NCBI GenBank assembly: GCA_963770045.1 | Contig: CAVYOD010000022.1 | Coordinates: 124,001-188,000, forward strand | Origin: CAVYOD01 sp963770045 | GTDB lineage: Bacteria; Acidobacteriota; Aminicenantia; Aminicenantales; CAVYOD01 | DNA: 64,000 bases | Reading direction: 5' to 3' | In this document: in pieces, positions 1-8,250 of the stretch | Layout of the letters: each line of letters opens with the position of its first letter | Numbering within the stretch: the stretch's first letter is position 1 | Made by a program: the position numbers and the translations under genes | The notes under the pieces: model-generated | The model's input: only the letters and a program-made list of their open reading frames with translations | Database searches by the model: none | Told to the model about the DNA's origin: nothing

Positions 1-552
1 GCGGTTCTCTTTGGGATACAAATTCTCCAATCCTGAGCCCAACACGGCGACCGTTTTTCCTCCTTTGACCGCCCCCCAATGGGCGATCGAATCGATTCCC
101 CTCGCCAGCCCGCTCACCACGACCAGGCCGCGCGAGGCCAGTTCAAAGGCCAGTTTTTCGGCCACGGCCGAGCCATAGGGCGTAGGTTTCCTGGCCCCAA
201 CCATGGCTACGGCCAACTCACTCAGAACTTCCACCTTCCCCGCACAGTAAAGGACGAAGGGGGGGTCGAAGATTTCTCTCAAATACTCCGGATATTCCTT
301 GTCCTCCAGAGTCAGGACAGCATAGTTTTTTTTCTCCGCCTTCTCAAGCTCTTTCCGGGCCTGGTCCAGGGCCCAGGATGAAGTGATCTTCTGGGCGCTC
401 TTTTCGTCCAGCCCCAGCCGCATCAGGTCCCCGGCCCCAACCCCAAAAACCTCGGCCAGCGGATGATATCGCTCGACAACCCTCTTGAAGGGTTGCAGGT
501 ATTCAGCCAGAACGCAATTCAGCGCAACCCAAGGCAGGCGCCGATCATCCAC
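1..552 (-). CDS. dprA: DNA-processing protein DprA, N-terminal part (cut by window edge)
   Basis: The reverse strand reads without a stop from a GTG codon at 552 to the window edge, giving 184 residues. The first ~60 residues resemble the SAM-like helical region of DprA. They are followed by the Rossmann-type start with a VGARKPTPYGS motif near residue 107 and VVSGLARGIDSIAHWGA near residue 140, both hallmarks of the DprA/Smf family. Family members load RecA onto incoming single-stranded DNA during transformation. The GTG start is the first start codon after an in-frame TGA, and lies 2 bases after the stress-protein stop, so the two are probably co-transcribed. The 3' end is outside the window. 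Confidence 0.9.
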   Translation of the reverse strand, partial: MDDRRLPWVALNCVLAEYLQPFKRVVERYHPLAEVFGVGAGDLMRLGLDEKSAQKITSSWALDQARKELEKAEKKNYAVLTLEDKEYPEYLREIFDPPFVLYCAGKVEVLSELAVAMVGARKPTPYGSAVAEKLAFELASRGLVVVSGLARGIDSIAHWGAVKGGKTVAVLGSGLENLYPKENR

Positions 553-554
553 AT

Positions 555-1427
555 CTAATCAGCCTGGCAGCTCGGAGGTATGGCAAACACGGGGAGGTTC
601 GTGTAGGAGATGACCTTCTCTGTTGTGCTCCCCAGAAAGAACCTCTCCAACTTATGAATATACGTGGACATGACGATCAGGTCAAATTGATGGGTCTCGG
701 CATAATCGACGATTCCCGCCGAGGCGTTGTGCGCTCTATAAACGTCCTCGTCGATCTGGACATCGCATGTCTCCCGGCGGCTCTTTTTCTTCAGCCTGGC
801 CAGGACGTCTTTGAACAGCTCGTCGATCAGCCGAAGGTCGTGACCGAAGAGCTCCAGGACATAGAGAAGCGTCATCGAAGCGCAGAATCCGCCCGACAGC
901 CGAATGCCCAGGTCCTGTTCGACCTCTTCCTGCTTCGAAAAATCCGTCGGGACAAGGATCTTCTTGATCCCGATCTCGCCTCGCTTTTTCTTGGTCACCA
1001 GGACCGGCACGGGTGAGCTCCTGAGGACATGATTGGCGACCGAACCGATAAAAAGCTTCTCCAGCCCCGACAGTCCCTTTCTCCCAACGACGATGAGGTC
1101 CGCTTTCACTTCCGAAGCCGTCTCGATGATCTTCTTCGAAGCCGAGCCCTCCTTGACGATCACTTTGTCAAGGCTGATTCCTTTCCCCTTGGCGATCGAC
1201 TCGAGCTTCGAGGCCGCGTTATTCTTGACCAATTCGATCTTGCTGATCAGTTCGGCCTCGACCGCCGGGGAGCTCTCGTAGAGCGCGGACGAAAAATCGG
1301 ACACGACGTGGAGGGCCGATAAACGCGACTTGAAGGCTTTGGCGAAATAGTCCGCGTAGAGGAGGGCTTCCTGTCCCTCGTCGGAAAAATCGGTGGCCCA
1401 GAGAATATGTTTCAAGAACTCGGTCAT
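555..1427 (-). CDS. Universal stress protein with two tandem UspA domains
   Basis: This 290-residue protein has two UspA folds. The first starts at MTEFLKHILWATDFSDE and carries a complete ATP-binding signature, GRKGLSGLEKLFIGS, near residues 124-138. The second starts near residue 150 (KKILVPTDFSKQ) and its matching loop, STYIHKLERFFLGST, lacks the first glycine, so nucleotide binding may be limited to domain one. I chose the ATG at 1427 because AAAGGAG precedes it at good spacing; the frame stays open 24 codons further up but without family similarity. Tandem Usp proteins are cytoplasmic and stress-responsive; the specific role is unknown. Confidence 0.9.
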   Translation of the reverse strand: MTEFLKHILWATDFSDEGQEALLYADYFAKAFKSRLSALHVVSDFSSALYESSPAVEAELISKIELVKNNAASKLESIAKGKGISLDKVIVKEGSASKKIIETASEVKADLIVVGRKGLSGLEKLFIGSVANHVLRSSPVPVLVTKKKRGEIGIKKILVPTDFSKQEEVEQDLGIRLSGGFCASMTLLYVLELFGHDLRLIDELFKDVLARLKKKSRRETCDVQIDEDVYRAHNASAGIVDYAETHQFDLIVMSTYIHKLERFFLGSTTEKVISYTNLPVFAIPPSCQAD

Positions 1428-1588
1428 TGCACACTCCTTTCTTTTGCTCCAGGGGACGAGCCCTTTCGGACGCGGGGACGGCCCTCTCAGAGGAGACATC
1501 TATTTTAGCAAGAAAAAATAAAAACACAAGATTGATTGACGCCTTTCCGAATAATAGACGCTGGAAAAAGCCTCAGACTCTCAAGCTC

Positions 1589-2899
1589 CTATTTGCCCAG
1601 AAGGATCGAGCCGTGGGTATAAAAAGTCCCGGCGACGGCCGCGGTTTGAAGGCAGGCCAGCGTCGCCGCCAGGAGCGCTCTGAACCCCAAGCGTGACAGG
1701 TCCTTCAGCCGGGTTGGAGCCAGCGCTCCTGTCCCTCCCACAAAAATGGCCAGAGAGGCGACGTGAGCGAAGCCGCACAGCGCATAAGCCGCGACGAGCG
1801 CGGAGCGGGGGTTGGCGATCGCCCCTTGAGACATCAGCTGCGCGAGGTGCTGGTAGGCGACGGCCTCGGTCACGACCGTGCGTTCTCCGACAAGCTTGGC
1901 GATGGCCATCGCGTCATGAGGCGGAACTCCAACGACCAGGGTGAAGGGATAGAACACAAATCCCAGTATGCTTTTCAGTGTCCAGTCGAAATGGAGGCCG
2001 AACCAGTGGTTGAGGTAGCCGCCGAACCATCCCAAGACGAGGTCGAGGAGGGCCAGCAGTCCGAGGAAGGCTAGGAGAAGGACGACGATCCCGCCCAGGA
2101 GTTTGAGGCCAGAATTGGCTCCGTTGATAATGGCCATGATCAAGTTATCGTCTTTTTCGTAGTGAGGCTTGATCTCAACGCCCATGGTCAGAGGCTTGTT
2201 CGTTTCGGGGATGATGAGCTTGGCCATGACGATCGAGGCGGGAGCCGCGATGAAAGACGCCGAGACAAGGTGGCCGGCGATCGTCGGGAGCTGTGCTTTG
2301 AGCATGTAGACATAGATGGCCATAACCGTGGAGGCGATTGTGGCCATTCCCGACGAGAGGATGGTCGCCAACTCCGACTCAGTCATGGAGACAAGGTGGG
2401 GCTGGATGACCAGGGCTGACTCCACGCCCAGAAAAATATTGGCTGATACGCAGAGAGACTCGGCGCCGCTGATCCGCATGAGCTTGGTAAAAGCACGGGC
2501 GAAAACCTTGACGAGAAAAGGCATGACGTTGAGATGATAGAGGGCGCCGACGAGGGCCGCGAAAAAGATCACCGCGGGCAGGGCCTGAAAGGCCAAGAAA
2601 AAGCCCAGCGATGTCTCCCCGGATTCGTTGGTGGCTCCGGGCGGGAGGGCCAGGCGGCCGAAAAGGAACTTTGTCCCGGCGGTGGCACTGTCCAGGACTT
2701 TGACGACGATATTATTGATGACCAGAAAGAACGTGGAACCGATCGGGATGACAAAAATAAACAGGGCAAAGAACAGCTGGAGAGCTATTCCCCAGCCGAT
2801 CACCCTCCAGTTGAGGACCTTCCTATCGGAAGAGCAGAGCCAGGCGAAACCCGCCAGGACAAAGATGCCCAAAAAGCTGATCAGATTATAGATGTCCAT
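1589..2899 (-). CDS. nupC: Concentrative nucleoside transporter, CNT family (NupC-like)
   Basis: A 436-residue hydrophobic protein with about ten membrane segments. It has the CNT order: an N-terminal three-helix part, a gate-domain stretch near residues 130-190 (SLCVSANIFLGVESALVIQP then the MTESELATILSSGMATIA segment), and a C-terminal transport domain with a GFAHVAS motif near residue 390. CNT proteins import nucleosides using a proton or sodium gradient. It lies between yggU upstream and the stress protein downstream on the same strand, with 21 bases to yggU, so it is probably the distal gene of the DUF1573-yggU-nupC unit. The substrate cannot be read from the sequence. Confidence 0.9.
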   Translation of the reverse strand: MDIYNLISFLGIFVLAGFAWLCSSDRKVLNWRVIGWGIALQLFFALFIFVIPIGSTFFLVINNIVVKVLDSATAGTKFLFGRLALPPGATNESGETSLGFFLAFQALPAVIFFAALVGALYHLNVMPFLVKVFARAFTKLMRISGAESLCVSANIFLGVESALVIQPHLVSMTESELATILSSGMATIASTVMAIYVYMLKAQLPTIAGHLVSASFIAAPASIVMAKLIIPETNKPLTMGVEIKPHYEKDDNLIMAIINGANSGLKLLGGIVVLLLAFLGLLALLDLVLGWFGGYLNHWFGLHFDWTLKSILGFVFYPFTLVVGVPPHDAMAIAKLVGERTVVTEAVAYQHLAQLMSQGAIANPRSALVAAYALCGFAHVASLAIFVGGTGALAPTRLKDLSRLGFRALLAATLACLQTAAVAGTFYTHGSILLGK

Positions 2900-2920
2900 C
2901 GGTCCCCCCTCATAATAGGA

Positions 2921-3145
2921 TTATTCCAGGGAGATCAGTTTTTGACGAGACTTCAAACCCCCGACGATTTTCAGCCTGGAGGGCGGGACTTCGAGGTAGT
3001 CGGCCAGGAGACGGAGGAGTTCCCGATTGGCTTCTCCCTTCTCTGGCGGAGAAAGCACGCGGACCTTGTATTCGCCGGGACCGATCTCTTCGACGCTCTG
3101 CATTCGAGCGCGCGGTTGGACCTTGACCGAAATTGCAGTTTTCAA
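2921..3145 (-). CDS. yggU: DUF167/YggU family small protein
   Basis: A 74-residue protein with the DUF167 pattern: a VKVQPRA beta strand near the start, KVRVLSPPEKGEANREL in the middle and a VGGLKSRQKLI strand at the end. Family members are small alpha/beta proteins of unknown biochemical function. The likely start is a TTG codon whose last two bases overlap the stop of the upstream DUF1573 gene (TTGA overlap), so the two are translationally coupled. The length is close to the usual 75-100 residues. Confidence 0.85.
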   Translation of the reverse strand: MKTAISVKVQPRARMQSVEEIGPGEYKVRVLSPPEKGEANRELLRLLADYLEVPPSRLKIVGGLKSRQKLISLE

Positions 3146-3924
3146 TCCAATATGTTCTTATATTTGGCAAAGAGCTCTTTCAGCTCTTTTTTAGTGACGA
3201 CGTAGCCGCTGAGATACAGAGAGATCGTGGAGCGGACCGGATCGTTCGAATGAAGCAGCACGTATTCCCTGATCAGCCCGGTCCTGTTCTGGGCAGGCAT
3301 CCGGAGCTGGACCTCGACGCTCTTCCCGGAGGCGAGCTTCAGGGGAAACGAAAGCGGTTTTCCCGCCCGGAAGAAGGACGTTTTATCCCTGGTTGAATCA
3401 ACCGACAATTCCAATTCACCCGTGTTCCTGATGATCACTTTGGCCTGGAGGTCCTCCCCTTCCAGAAGCAACCCCAGGTCGAGGTTATAGGGCTCGACTT
3501 CTATCTTCGGCTGAGGAGGAACCTCGATCTCGGCGCTGATTGAAAGCTCGAGGTTCGACCGGTTCGGGTCATCGCTGTCCACATAAATCTCTTTGACGAT
3601 CTTGTCGGAATAGCCGCCGCTGTTGAAGGTGATTTTGATGCGGCCCTCTTTGCCGGGCTCGACCTTCTTATCTGAAACTAGAGCCGCCGTGCAGCCGCAG
3701 GACGTCCTGACCCGGAGGATCGACAGGGGAGATTCTCCCACATTCTTGAAAACAAACTCGTGGGTCAAGATTTCGCCCTGCTTCACCTTGCCAAAATCCC
3801 ATTTCTCCTCTTTGAACTGGATCAGGGGTTGCTTGGCCGCCAGGACGAGGCCGCTCGAGCACAGAACCCCGGCCAAGACGAGGAATGAAACCAGGCTTTT
3901 TTTGTTTATCCAGATGGCCATCAT
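3142..3924 (-). CDS. Exported DUF1573-domain protein
   Basis: A 260-residue protein with an N-terminal signal peptide (charged WINKK, a hydrophobic run, then LAAKQP). A DUF1573 domain follows, with the typical WDFGKVKQGE strand, FKNVGESPLSI and the RTSCGCTAA cysteine motif near residues 74-83. A second immunoglobulin-like repeat occupies residues ~130-235 (RNTGELELSV, REYVLLHSNDP). DUF1573 proteins are periplasmic or surface proteins of ASH/MSP-like fold with no settled function. GGAGG sits just before two consecutive ATG codons; the second (3921) is better spaced. The stop overlaps yggU by 4 bases. Confidence 0.85.
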   Translation of the reverse strand: MMAIWINKKSLVSFLVLAGVLCSSGLVLAAKQPLIQFKEEKWDFGKVKQGEILTHEFVFKNVGESPLSILRVRTSCGCTAALVSDKKVEPGKEGRIKITFNSGGYSDKIVKEIYVDSDDPNRSNLELSISAEIEVPPQPKIEVEPYNLDLGLLLEGEDLQAKVIIRNTGELELSVDSTRDKTSFFRAGKPLSFPLKLASGKSVEVQLRMPAQNRTGLIREYVLLHSNDPVRSTISLYLSGYVVTKKELKELFAKYKNILD

Positions 3925-3996
3925 TTCCTCCGTTGTTTTTTATCTTGGCACTTTTTGAGTCGAATTTCAAGCCCGGAGCGGGTTCAAGATCATCTT

Positions 3997-4659
3997 CTAG
4001 GTCTTTTCCAGGAGCACTATCTTCTGGGCATGAATTCCCCAGAGCAGGGGAAATTTCTTGAGAACCCTGAAGCCTGCCCTTTCGAGCTCTTGCTTGAATT
4101 CGGCTTTCGTGACCATTCTAATCCGGGTCTTGCTCCTTTTGAGCCCCCTCCGGATTTTTCTCTGGAGGCGGTGAAGCCGGTTGAGCTCGTAATAAGATAG
4201 GATAGCCCATCTTGATGAGACCCTCGCGAACTCCCGCAGGATATCCTCCCGCTCTTGTGATTCATGGACGTGATGGAAAAACCGAATGGACAAGACGGCC
4301 GCGAACGATGCGGTCTTGAAAGGAAGGCCTTTTTTAAGATCGGCAACAACCCCGACAGACCGAGGATGATGCCCGTCCCGGACCCTGGCCCGGTCCACCA
4401 TGTGAAAAGACAAATCGCTGCTTACGAGACGAAGGCCCAGATCCTGGACGAGGGCGGAGAACCGGCCATAGCCGCAGGGTGCGTCCAAAACGAGGTCAGA
4501 CCCCTCGCCGGCTCCGTTCCCCCGAGCTGTTTCCAGAAACCTCCTGACGATTCGCTGTTCCCGGGCATCCACAAGTCTCTGGTCAAGGCCGCGATAACGT
4601 CGTCTCTCATAATCCTCGACCTCGTGCTTTTGAAATGGCCGGTTACCCAAAGAAGACAT
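3997..4659 (-). CDS. SAM-dependent class I methyltransferase
   Basis: A 220-residue protein with a Rossmann-like methyltransferase core. Motif I is VLDAPCGYGRFSALV near residues 57-70, the acidic end of strand 2 is VSSDLSFHM, and the later motif is LPFKTASFAAVLSIRFFHHV, typical of Methyltransf_11/25 families. The C-terminal part is rich in arginine and lysine. Its start overlaps the glycoside-hydrolase-like gene by 17 bases, placing it last in a four-gene cluster with an LPS-kinase-like protein and a glycosyltransferase. I infer that it methylates a cell-envelope sugar or related intermediate; the substrate is unknown. Confidence 0.85.
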   Translation of the reverse strand: MSSLGNRPFQKHEVEDYERRRYRGLDQRLVDAREQRIVRRFLETARGNGAGEGSDLVLDAPCGYGRFSALVQDLGLRLVSSDLSFHMVDRARVRDGHHPRSVGVVADLKKGLPFKTASFAAVLSIRFFHHVHESQEREDILREFARVSSRWAILSYYELNRLHRLQRKIRRGLKRSKTRIRMVTKAEFKQELERAGFRVLKKFPLLWGIHAQKIVLLEKT

Positions 4660-5914
4660 ATTTAGGGCTCCTCTCGATCCGGATGCACTCCGCAGGCCGG
4701 CTCATCTCCTCCCCGTCCCGGCTCACCACTTTTTTCACCGGGCGAGAGAATGAATAGTCCAATGGCCGGCCCGGGGTCCAGCAGAGCGCCCAGGATTCGT
4801 TCTCCCGGGAGAAAAAAAAGATTCTCCCCTCCCCGGCCCTGGAGCTGCCGACAAAAAGCGATCGGTCGAGCAGGCGGACCATCGTTTGAAACGCGCGGTA
4901 GCTCGGCCTCCTCCTCCAGCCCGGTTCCCGGCTATCGACCAGCCCATATCCGGGAGCGACAAGCTGCCACCAGTAAACGCGTTCGATTAGCCCGCTGGCC
5001 AGGGTGAGGACAAAATAACGAACCAGGTAATCGGCCTGCTCCTCTTCGGTCACGTTGGGCTTGCCGGAAGCGGGCGAGTATTTTCCCGTGCCCTGGATCG
5101 GCCAGTTGACTTCGGTGATCCAGACATCGCGCGACTTCCGAGCGCTGGCATCGACGACGGCCTTCAAAAGGGCGATCTTCCGTGACGTGTCCCAGCCGAA
5201 CTGACTATTTTCGGGGGCCCCCATCCTGTCCACGTACAGAAGCGAGGTCACTTTATCAAACGGAAGGTCGCGAAGAAGGGGTGGATAAAGATGAAATTCA
5301 AAATCGATCACGGCCGGCCCGGCGAGCTTCACGCCGTACTTTTGGGCCAGCTCGACCGCCGGGAGCGCGAGTCGAAGATATTCGGTGTGATCCCAAACCC
5401 CCCATTTGGTTCTGTTCCAGGCGTGGCCGATCTCAAAGTAGGAACTCAGGGTTCGGAAGCGATCAAAGGCTCCCTCCAGAAAAATACGCCAGGAAGGGGG
5501 ATTGACGACATCGTCCCTCCGCTGGAGAAGGGACAGGGTCACCTCGAAGCCCTCTTTCCGGAGCTGCTCCAGGAAGCGCTCATAAGTGGAGAAATTCTGT
5601 ATGTCCCAGGACGGCAGGCGGACGAGGGTCTGGCGGGAGCCTGTATCTTTCAGATTCTGAATGATTTCCTCGGACCGGCCGGCGGCCGGGGTGACGGCCA
5701 CCCCGAACGGCGTGGCCAGGTTCACCGGCGTTTTATAAATGTTCCTCCAGTACCTATGGTAGCCCGACAAAATGGGGACCGCCCGCTTAAGGTTCGCGCC
5801 GGCCAAGGAGAAGTAGCTCCCGGCGTGCATCAGGTGATGCTTGAGACGCTCCCGCCGCGGGGCCACATTGTGCGGCTGGTCGGCAAACTCGTTCCACTCG
5901 AATTTGAAGGTCAT
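4643..5914 (-). CDS. Glycoside hydrolase-like (beta/alpha)8 barrel protein, possibly GH39-related
   Basis: A 423-residue protein without signal peptide. The barrel-like part (~60-390) ends strand 7 with WITEVNWP near residue 268, the usual place of the nucleophile glutamate in clan A glycosidases. At the strand 4 position, where the family reads WxxxNEP, this protein reads FEIGHAWNRTKWG near residue 161, so the Asn-Glu acid/base pair appears replaced by His-Ala. VYWWQLVAPGYGLVD near residue 316 matches the usual strand 8 region. It starts 2 bases after the LPS-kinase-like stop. It may be a pseudoenzyme or a carbohydrate-binding relative acting on envelope sugars. Confidence 0.6.
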   Translation of the reverse strand: MTFKFEWNEFADQPHNVAPRRERLKHHLMHAGSYFSLAGANLKRAVPILSGYHRYWRNIYKTPVNLATPFGVAVTPAAGRSEEIIQNLKDTGSRQTLVRLPSWDIQNFSTYERFLEQLRKEGFEVTLSLLQRRDDVVNPPSWRIFLEGAFDRFRTLSSYFEIGHAWNRTKWGVWDHTEYLRLALPAVELAQKYGVKLAGPAVIDFEFHLYPPLLRDLPFDKVTSLLYVDRMGAPENSQFGWDTSRKIALLKAVVDASARKSRDVWITEVNWPIQGTGKYSPASGKPNVTEEEQADYLVRYFVLTLASGLIERVYWWQLVAPGYGLVDSREPGWRRRPSYRAFQTMVRLLDRSLFVGSSRAGEGRIFFFSRENESWALCWTPGRPLDYSFSRPVKKVVSRDGEEMSRPAECIRIERSPKYVFFG

Positions 5915-5915
5915 C

Positions 5916-6740
5916 TCACTGGATCTTCAATTTTCTCGCCAGCTTTCTCAGCCCGAGCTTTTTCTTGAAAGAGATGGACCAGGCAAAGCCTGCTTTGTTG
6001 ATCCTATACCAAAGGAAGAGAACCCGGCCAGGGCTCTTGCCATTAAGATAGCTTTTAAGGAAAAAGTCCTGGAGAAGGGGTGGGATGCCCAATCTGACCA
6101 GGTTTCTTACCGCCTTCCCGAGACCGATTCTTCTCTTGATTCGGATGCGATTTGTATCCAGAAGCCAAAATTTCCAAATTCCCCCGTTTTCCTTTCTCGC
6201 CAGAATGTTGCCGTCTGAGAGGTCGCGGTGAAGAATTCCCTTCCGATGACAGGAAGACAGGAAGCCGGCCAACGCTGCGAGAAGCCCCCGGAGCTCGTCC
6301 TCGGGGAGTTTCCGGAAGAGGCCACGGATCTCGCTCGCATCGGAGACTTCTTCGGACAGAAAACAATTCTCGGCGACGAAGCCCTTCTTCCGGCGCTCCA
6401 GATAGGCCACGGGAAGAGGGGTGGGGATGCCGCGCTCGACAAGACCGACGGCACCAAGCCAAGCCCGCCTCGCCTTGGAGGGAATGAAGAGGCTCTTCAA
6501 TTTGTCAACGCCCACCTGGCGATACTCTTTGACAAAGATATTCCTCCGGCCTCCATTCGTGGTGGGGAGGGGCACGACCCCAACCCTGTTCCGGCTCTGG
6601 AGCACGACCTTCGCCGCCGGAGACTCCAGGAGGCGGCAATCAGAGATCGCCTCCCGAAATAGAGGATGGTTGTAATGACTATCGATCCTTCCCCGGAAAG
6701 GGTGAAGGTCTAACGGTTCTCCGGAGACTTCTTTAGTCAA
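5916..6740 (-). CDS. Lipopolysaccharide kinase (Kdo/WaaP) family protein
   Basis: A 274-residue protein of the protein-kinase-like fold used by LPS core kinases. The catalytic loop is GILHRDLSDGNIL near residues 167-179, the metal-binding loop is LLDTNRI near residue 192, and the N-terminal half has an FVKEY strand supplying the ATP-binding lysine near residue 70. Members phosphorylate Kdo or heptose in the LPS core from the cytoplasmic side. It stands between a glycosyltransferase and a glycosidase-like gene with gaps of 15 and 1 bases, supporting a role in core or surface glycan decoration. The exact acceptor sugar is not predictable. Confidence 0.85.
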   Translation of the reverse strand: MTKEVSGEPLDLHPFRGRIDSHYNHPLFREAISDCRLLESPAAKVVLQSRNRVGVVPLPTTNGGRRNIFVKEYRQVGVDKLKSLFIPSKARRAWLGAVGLVERGIPTPLPVAYLERRKKGFVAENCFLSEEVSDASEIRGLFRKLPEDELRGLLAALAGFLSSCHRKGILHRDLSDGNILARKENGGIWKFWLLDTNRIRIKRRIGLGKAVRNLVRLGIPPLLQDFFLKSYLNGKSPGRVLFLWYRINKAGFAWSISFKKKLGLRKLARKLKIQ

Positions 6741-6755
6741 ACTGCTCCTCTCGAC

Positions 6756-7832
6756 TCAAAGGAGATTGTTCTCCAGGATCGTTTTCAGGATCAGGCCGAT
6801 CGGCCTGGTCGAATATTTGGCCCTGACAAGATCGTAGCCGCGGGCTGCGATTCCGCGCCTTAAAGACTCGTCCTTCCGGAGCTCCAGGATCGCCTTCGCC
6901 AGGCACTCCGGATCGGGTGATGAACAAAGATAGATGTTCTCCCGGTGGCGAAAGAATTCCCTCGCCGCGGGAGTCTGGAGGGTGACGACAGGCTTTTTCA
7001 TTCCCATAGCCTGGAAAACCTTGTGGGGAACAACCCGGCGTGCTTTTTCCGTGCGTCCGAAAATGCCGAGGCAGATATCGGACGAGTCGATCTCCCGCAC
7101 GAGATCAGGCTGGGGCAGCCAGCCTTTGAATTCAATATTCTGGAGGCCGAGCTCAGAGGCCAAGGATCTGGCCCGAGGAAAGGTCTGCCCCGAGCCGATG
7201 AGCCTGAACCTCAGAGACGGATCTTGCCGGAGGACGAGAGCGGCCGCCTGAACGACGGTTTCTACCCCATGCAGTGGAAGAAAGGAGCCAAAAAAAAGAA
7301 CAGTCGCGGGGAAGTTCGTTCCCTCCTGTGCCGGATCAGATGAGGGTGCATAGATGGTATCATCATATCCTACGGGGAGGACGGCGACTTTCCTTTCCGG
7401 CAGGCCGTAGCTCCGGCAATAATATTCTTTATGGGCCTGGGTATCGGCGAGGACAAGATGGGAAAGCCGGAAAGCCCAGCTGTCGATCTTGTAGTTCCAC
7501 CAAGCCGCCAGCGACCCCTCGGTTTTCTCTGCCAATCGAGGATCTTCGTCTCAAAGCGAGTAGCCAGGGGATCAAAGACAACGTTGTTCCGGAATCCCCA
7601 GGAAAGAACCCTGGCCAGGGGGACATCCTTCTGGCAGAATTCGGGGACAAAGACGACGTCCCGGCGGTGCTTTAAGCCCTGCGCCGCCAGAGAGGGGATA
7701 CCGGATCCAGGACTTGTATCCCGGTTTGACCCGGCACTCCGACGATTCGATTCCGTTGGCGGCCAGGCCTTTCCTGATGACTTCATGGCGGGGATAAGAG
7801 GCCTCATAGGCGCCGAAAAAACAGATTTTCAT
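6756..7832 (-). pseudogene. GT4-family glycosyltransferase interrupted by two frameshifts
   Basis: Three pieces together make one GT-B glycosyltransferase. The N-terminus (MKICFFGAYEASYPRHEVI) starts at 7832 in one frame. The middle (VVFVPEFCQKDVPLAR, FDPLATRFETKILDW) lies in another frame between about 7690 and 7540. The C-terminal donor-binding domain (VLFFGSFLPLHGVETV, FKGWLPQ, VPHKVFQAMGMKKPV) returns to the first frame from about 7535 to 6756. The second break is at a run of four A near 7530 and would be mended by one added base. The first, near 7690, also seems to lose some residues. It is the first gene of the cluster with the LPS-kinase-like protein. It may be a true pseudogene or carry sequence errors. 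Confidence 0.75.
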
Positions 7833-7880
7833 CTTCGCGGGTTAAAAATAACATCTGGTCCCCGACCTGTCAATGAAAAC

Positions 7881-8006
7881 GTCTTTCCAGTCTGTCTCGT
7901 CATCTCGTCTGTCTCGTTCGAAATATGAAAAGAAAAAACAAATCAAGAAATTGATCTCCCCTATCCTTGACGATATAGACGGGCAACGAGAGAGACGAGA
8001 TAGACG
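7881..8006. repeat. TCTCGTC-type inverted array, copy 1
   Basis: The left arm (7881-7917) has repeated TCTCGTC-like units on the plus strand. The right arm (7969-8006) has the reverse complement (GACGAGATAGACG-type). A ~50-base A-rich centre separates them. The two arms align almost along their whole length as an imperfect inverted repeat. The element lies between the divergent glycosyltransferase and trm112 genes, just upstream of the trm112 promoter. Confidence 0.8.
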
Positions 8007-8018
8007 GCGTTTCGCTGG

Positions 8019-8046
8019 TTGACGGGTCAACGGCTTCTGGTATACC
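8019..8046 (+). promoter_or_regulatory. Promoter of trm112-LPS core operon
   Basis: A -35 box TTGACG (8019-8024) and a -10 box TATACC (8041-8046) are separated by 16 bases, and an AGGAGAGG ribosome site precedes the ATG at 8068. The -35 box is inside a palindrome, GTTGACGGGTCAAC (8018-8031), that could be an operator. It directly follows the right arm of a TCTCGTC element. Confidence 0.55.
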
Positions 8047-8067
8047 ATTGCCAGCCAGGAGAGGAAA

Positions 8068-8250
8068 ATGGCCCTTGACCCTCGACTTCTCGAAATCCTC
8101 GCCTGCCCGCTCTGCAAAACGGACGTGAGATTGACGGCCGACGGCAAAGGCCTCAAGTGTGTCCGGTGCCACCGCGTCTACCCCATCCAAGATGATATCC
8201 CGGTCATGATCATCGAAGAGGCGACTATTGAGCCGGAAAAGACAACTTGA
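8068..8250 (+). CDS. Trm112 family protein (YcaR/UPF0434-like)
   Basis: A 60-residue zinc-ribbon-like protein: LLEILACPLCKTDVRL at residues 7-22 and LKCVRCHRVYPIQDDIPVM at residues 31-49, giving two CxxC pairs. This is the Trm112 fold seen in bacterial YcaR/UPF0434 proteins, which often neighbour lipid A or LPS genes, as here. In eukaryotes Trm112 is a methyltransferase activator; the bacterial role is not settled. The ATG follows AGGAGAGG. Its end overlaps the next gene by 23 bases. Confidence 0.9.
   Translation: MALDPRLLEILACPLCKTDVRLTADGKGLKCVRCHRVYPIQDDIPVMIIEEATIEPEKTT

Noticed and set aside
2910..3170. Alternative 86-residue frame over yggU
   Set aside because: The DUF167 motifs are in the other frame, which also couples to the DUF1573 stop.
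7881..8006. CRISPR array
   Set aside because: The TCTCGTC units are only 7-8 bases, have no spacers of constant length, and no cas genes are present.
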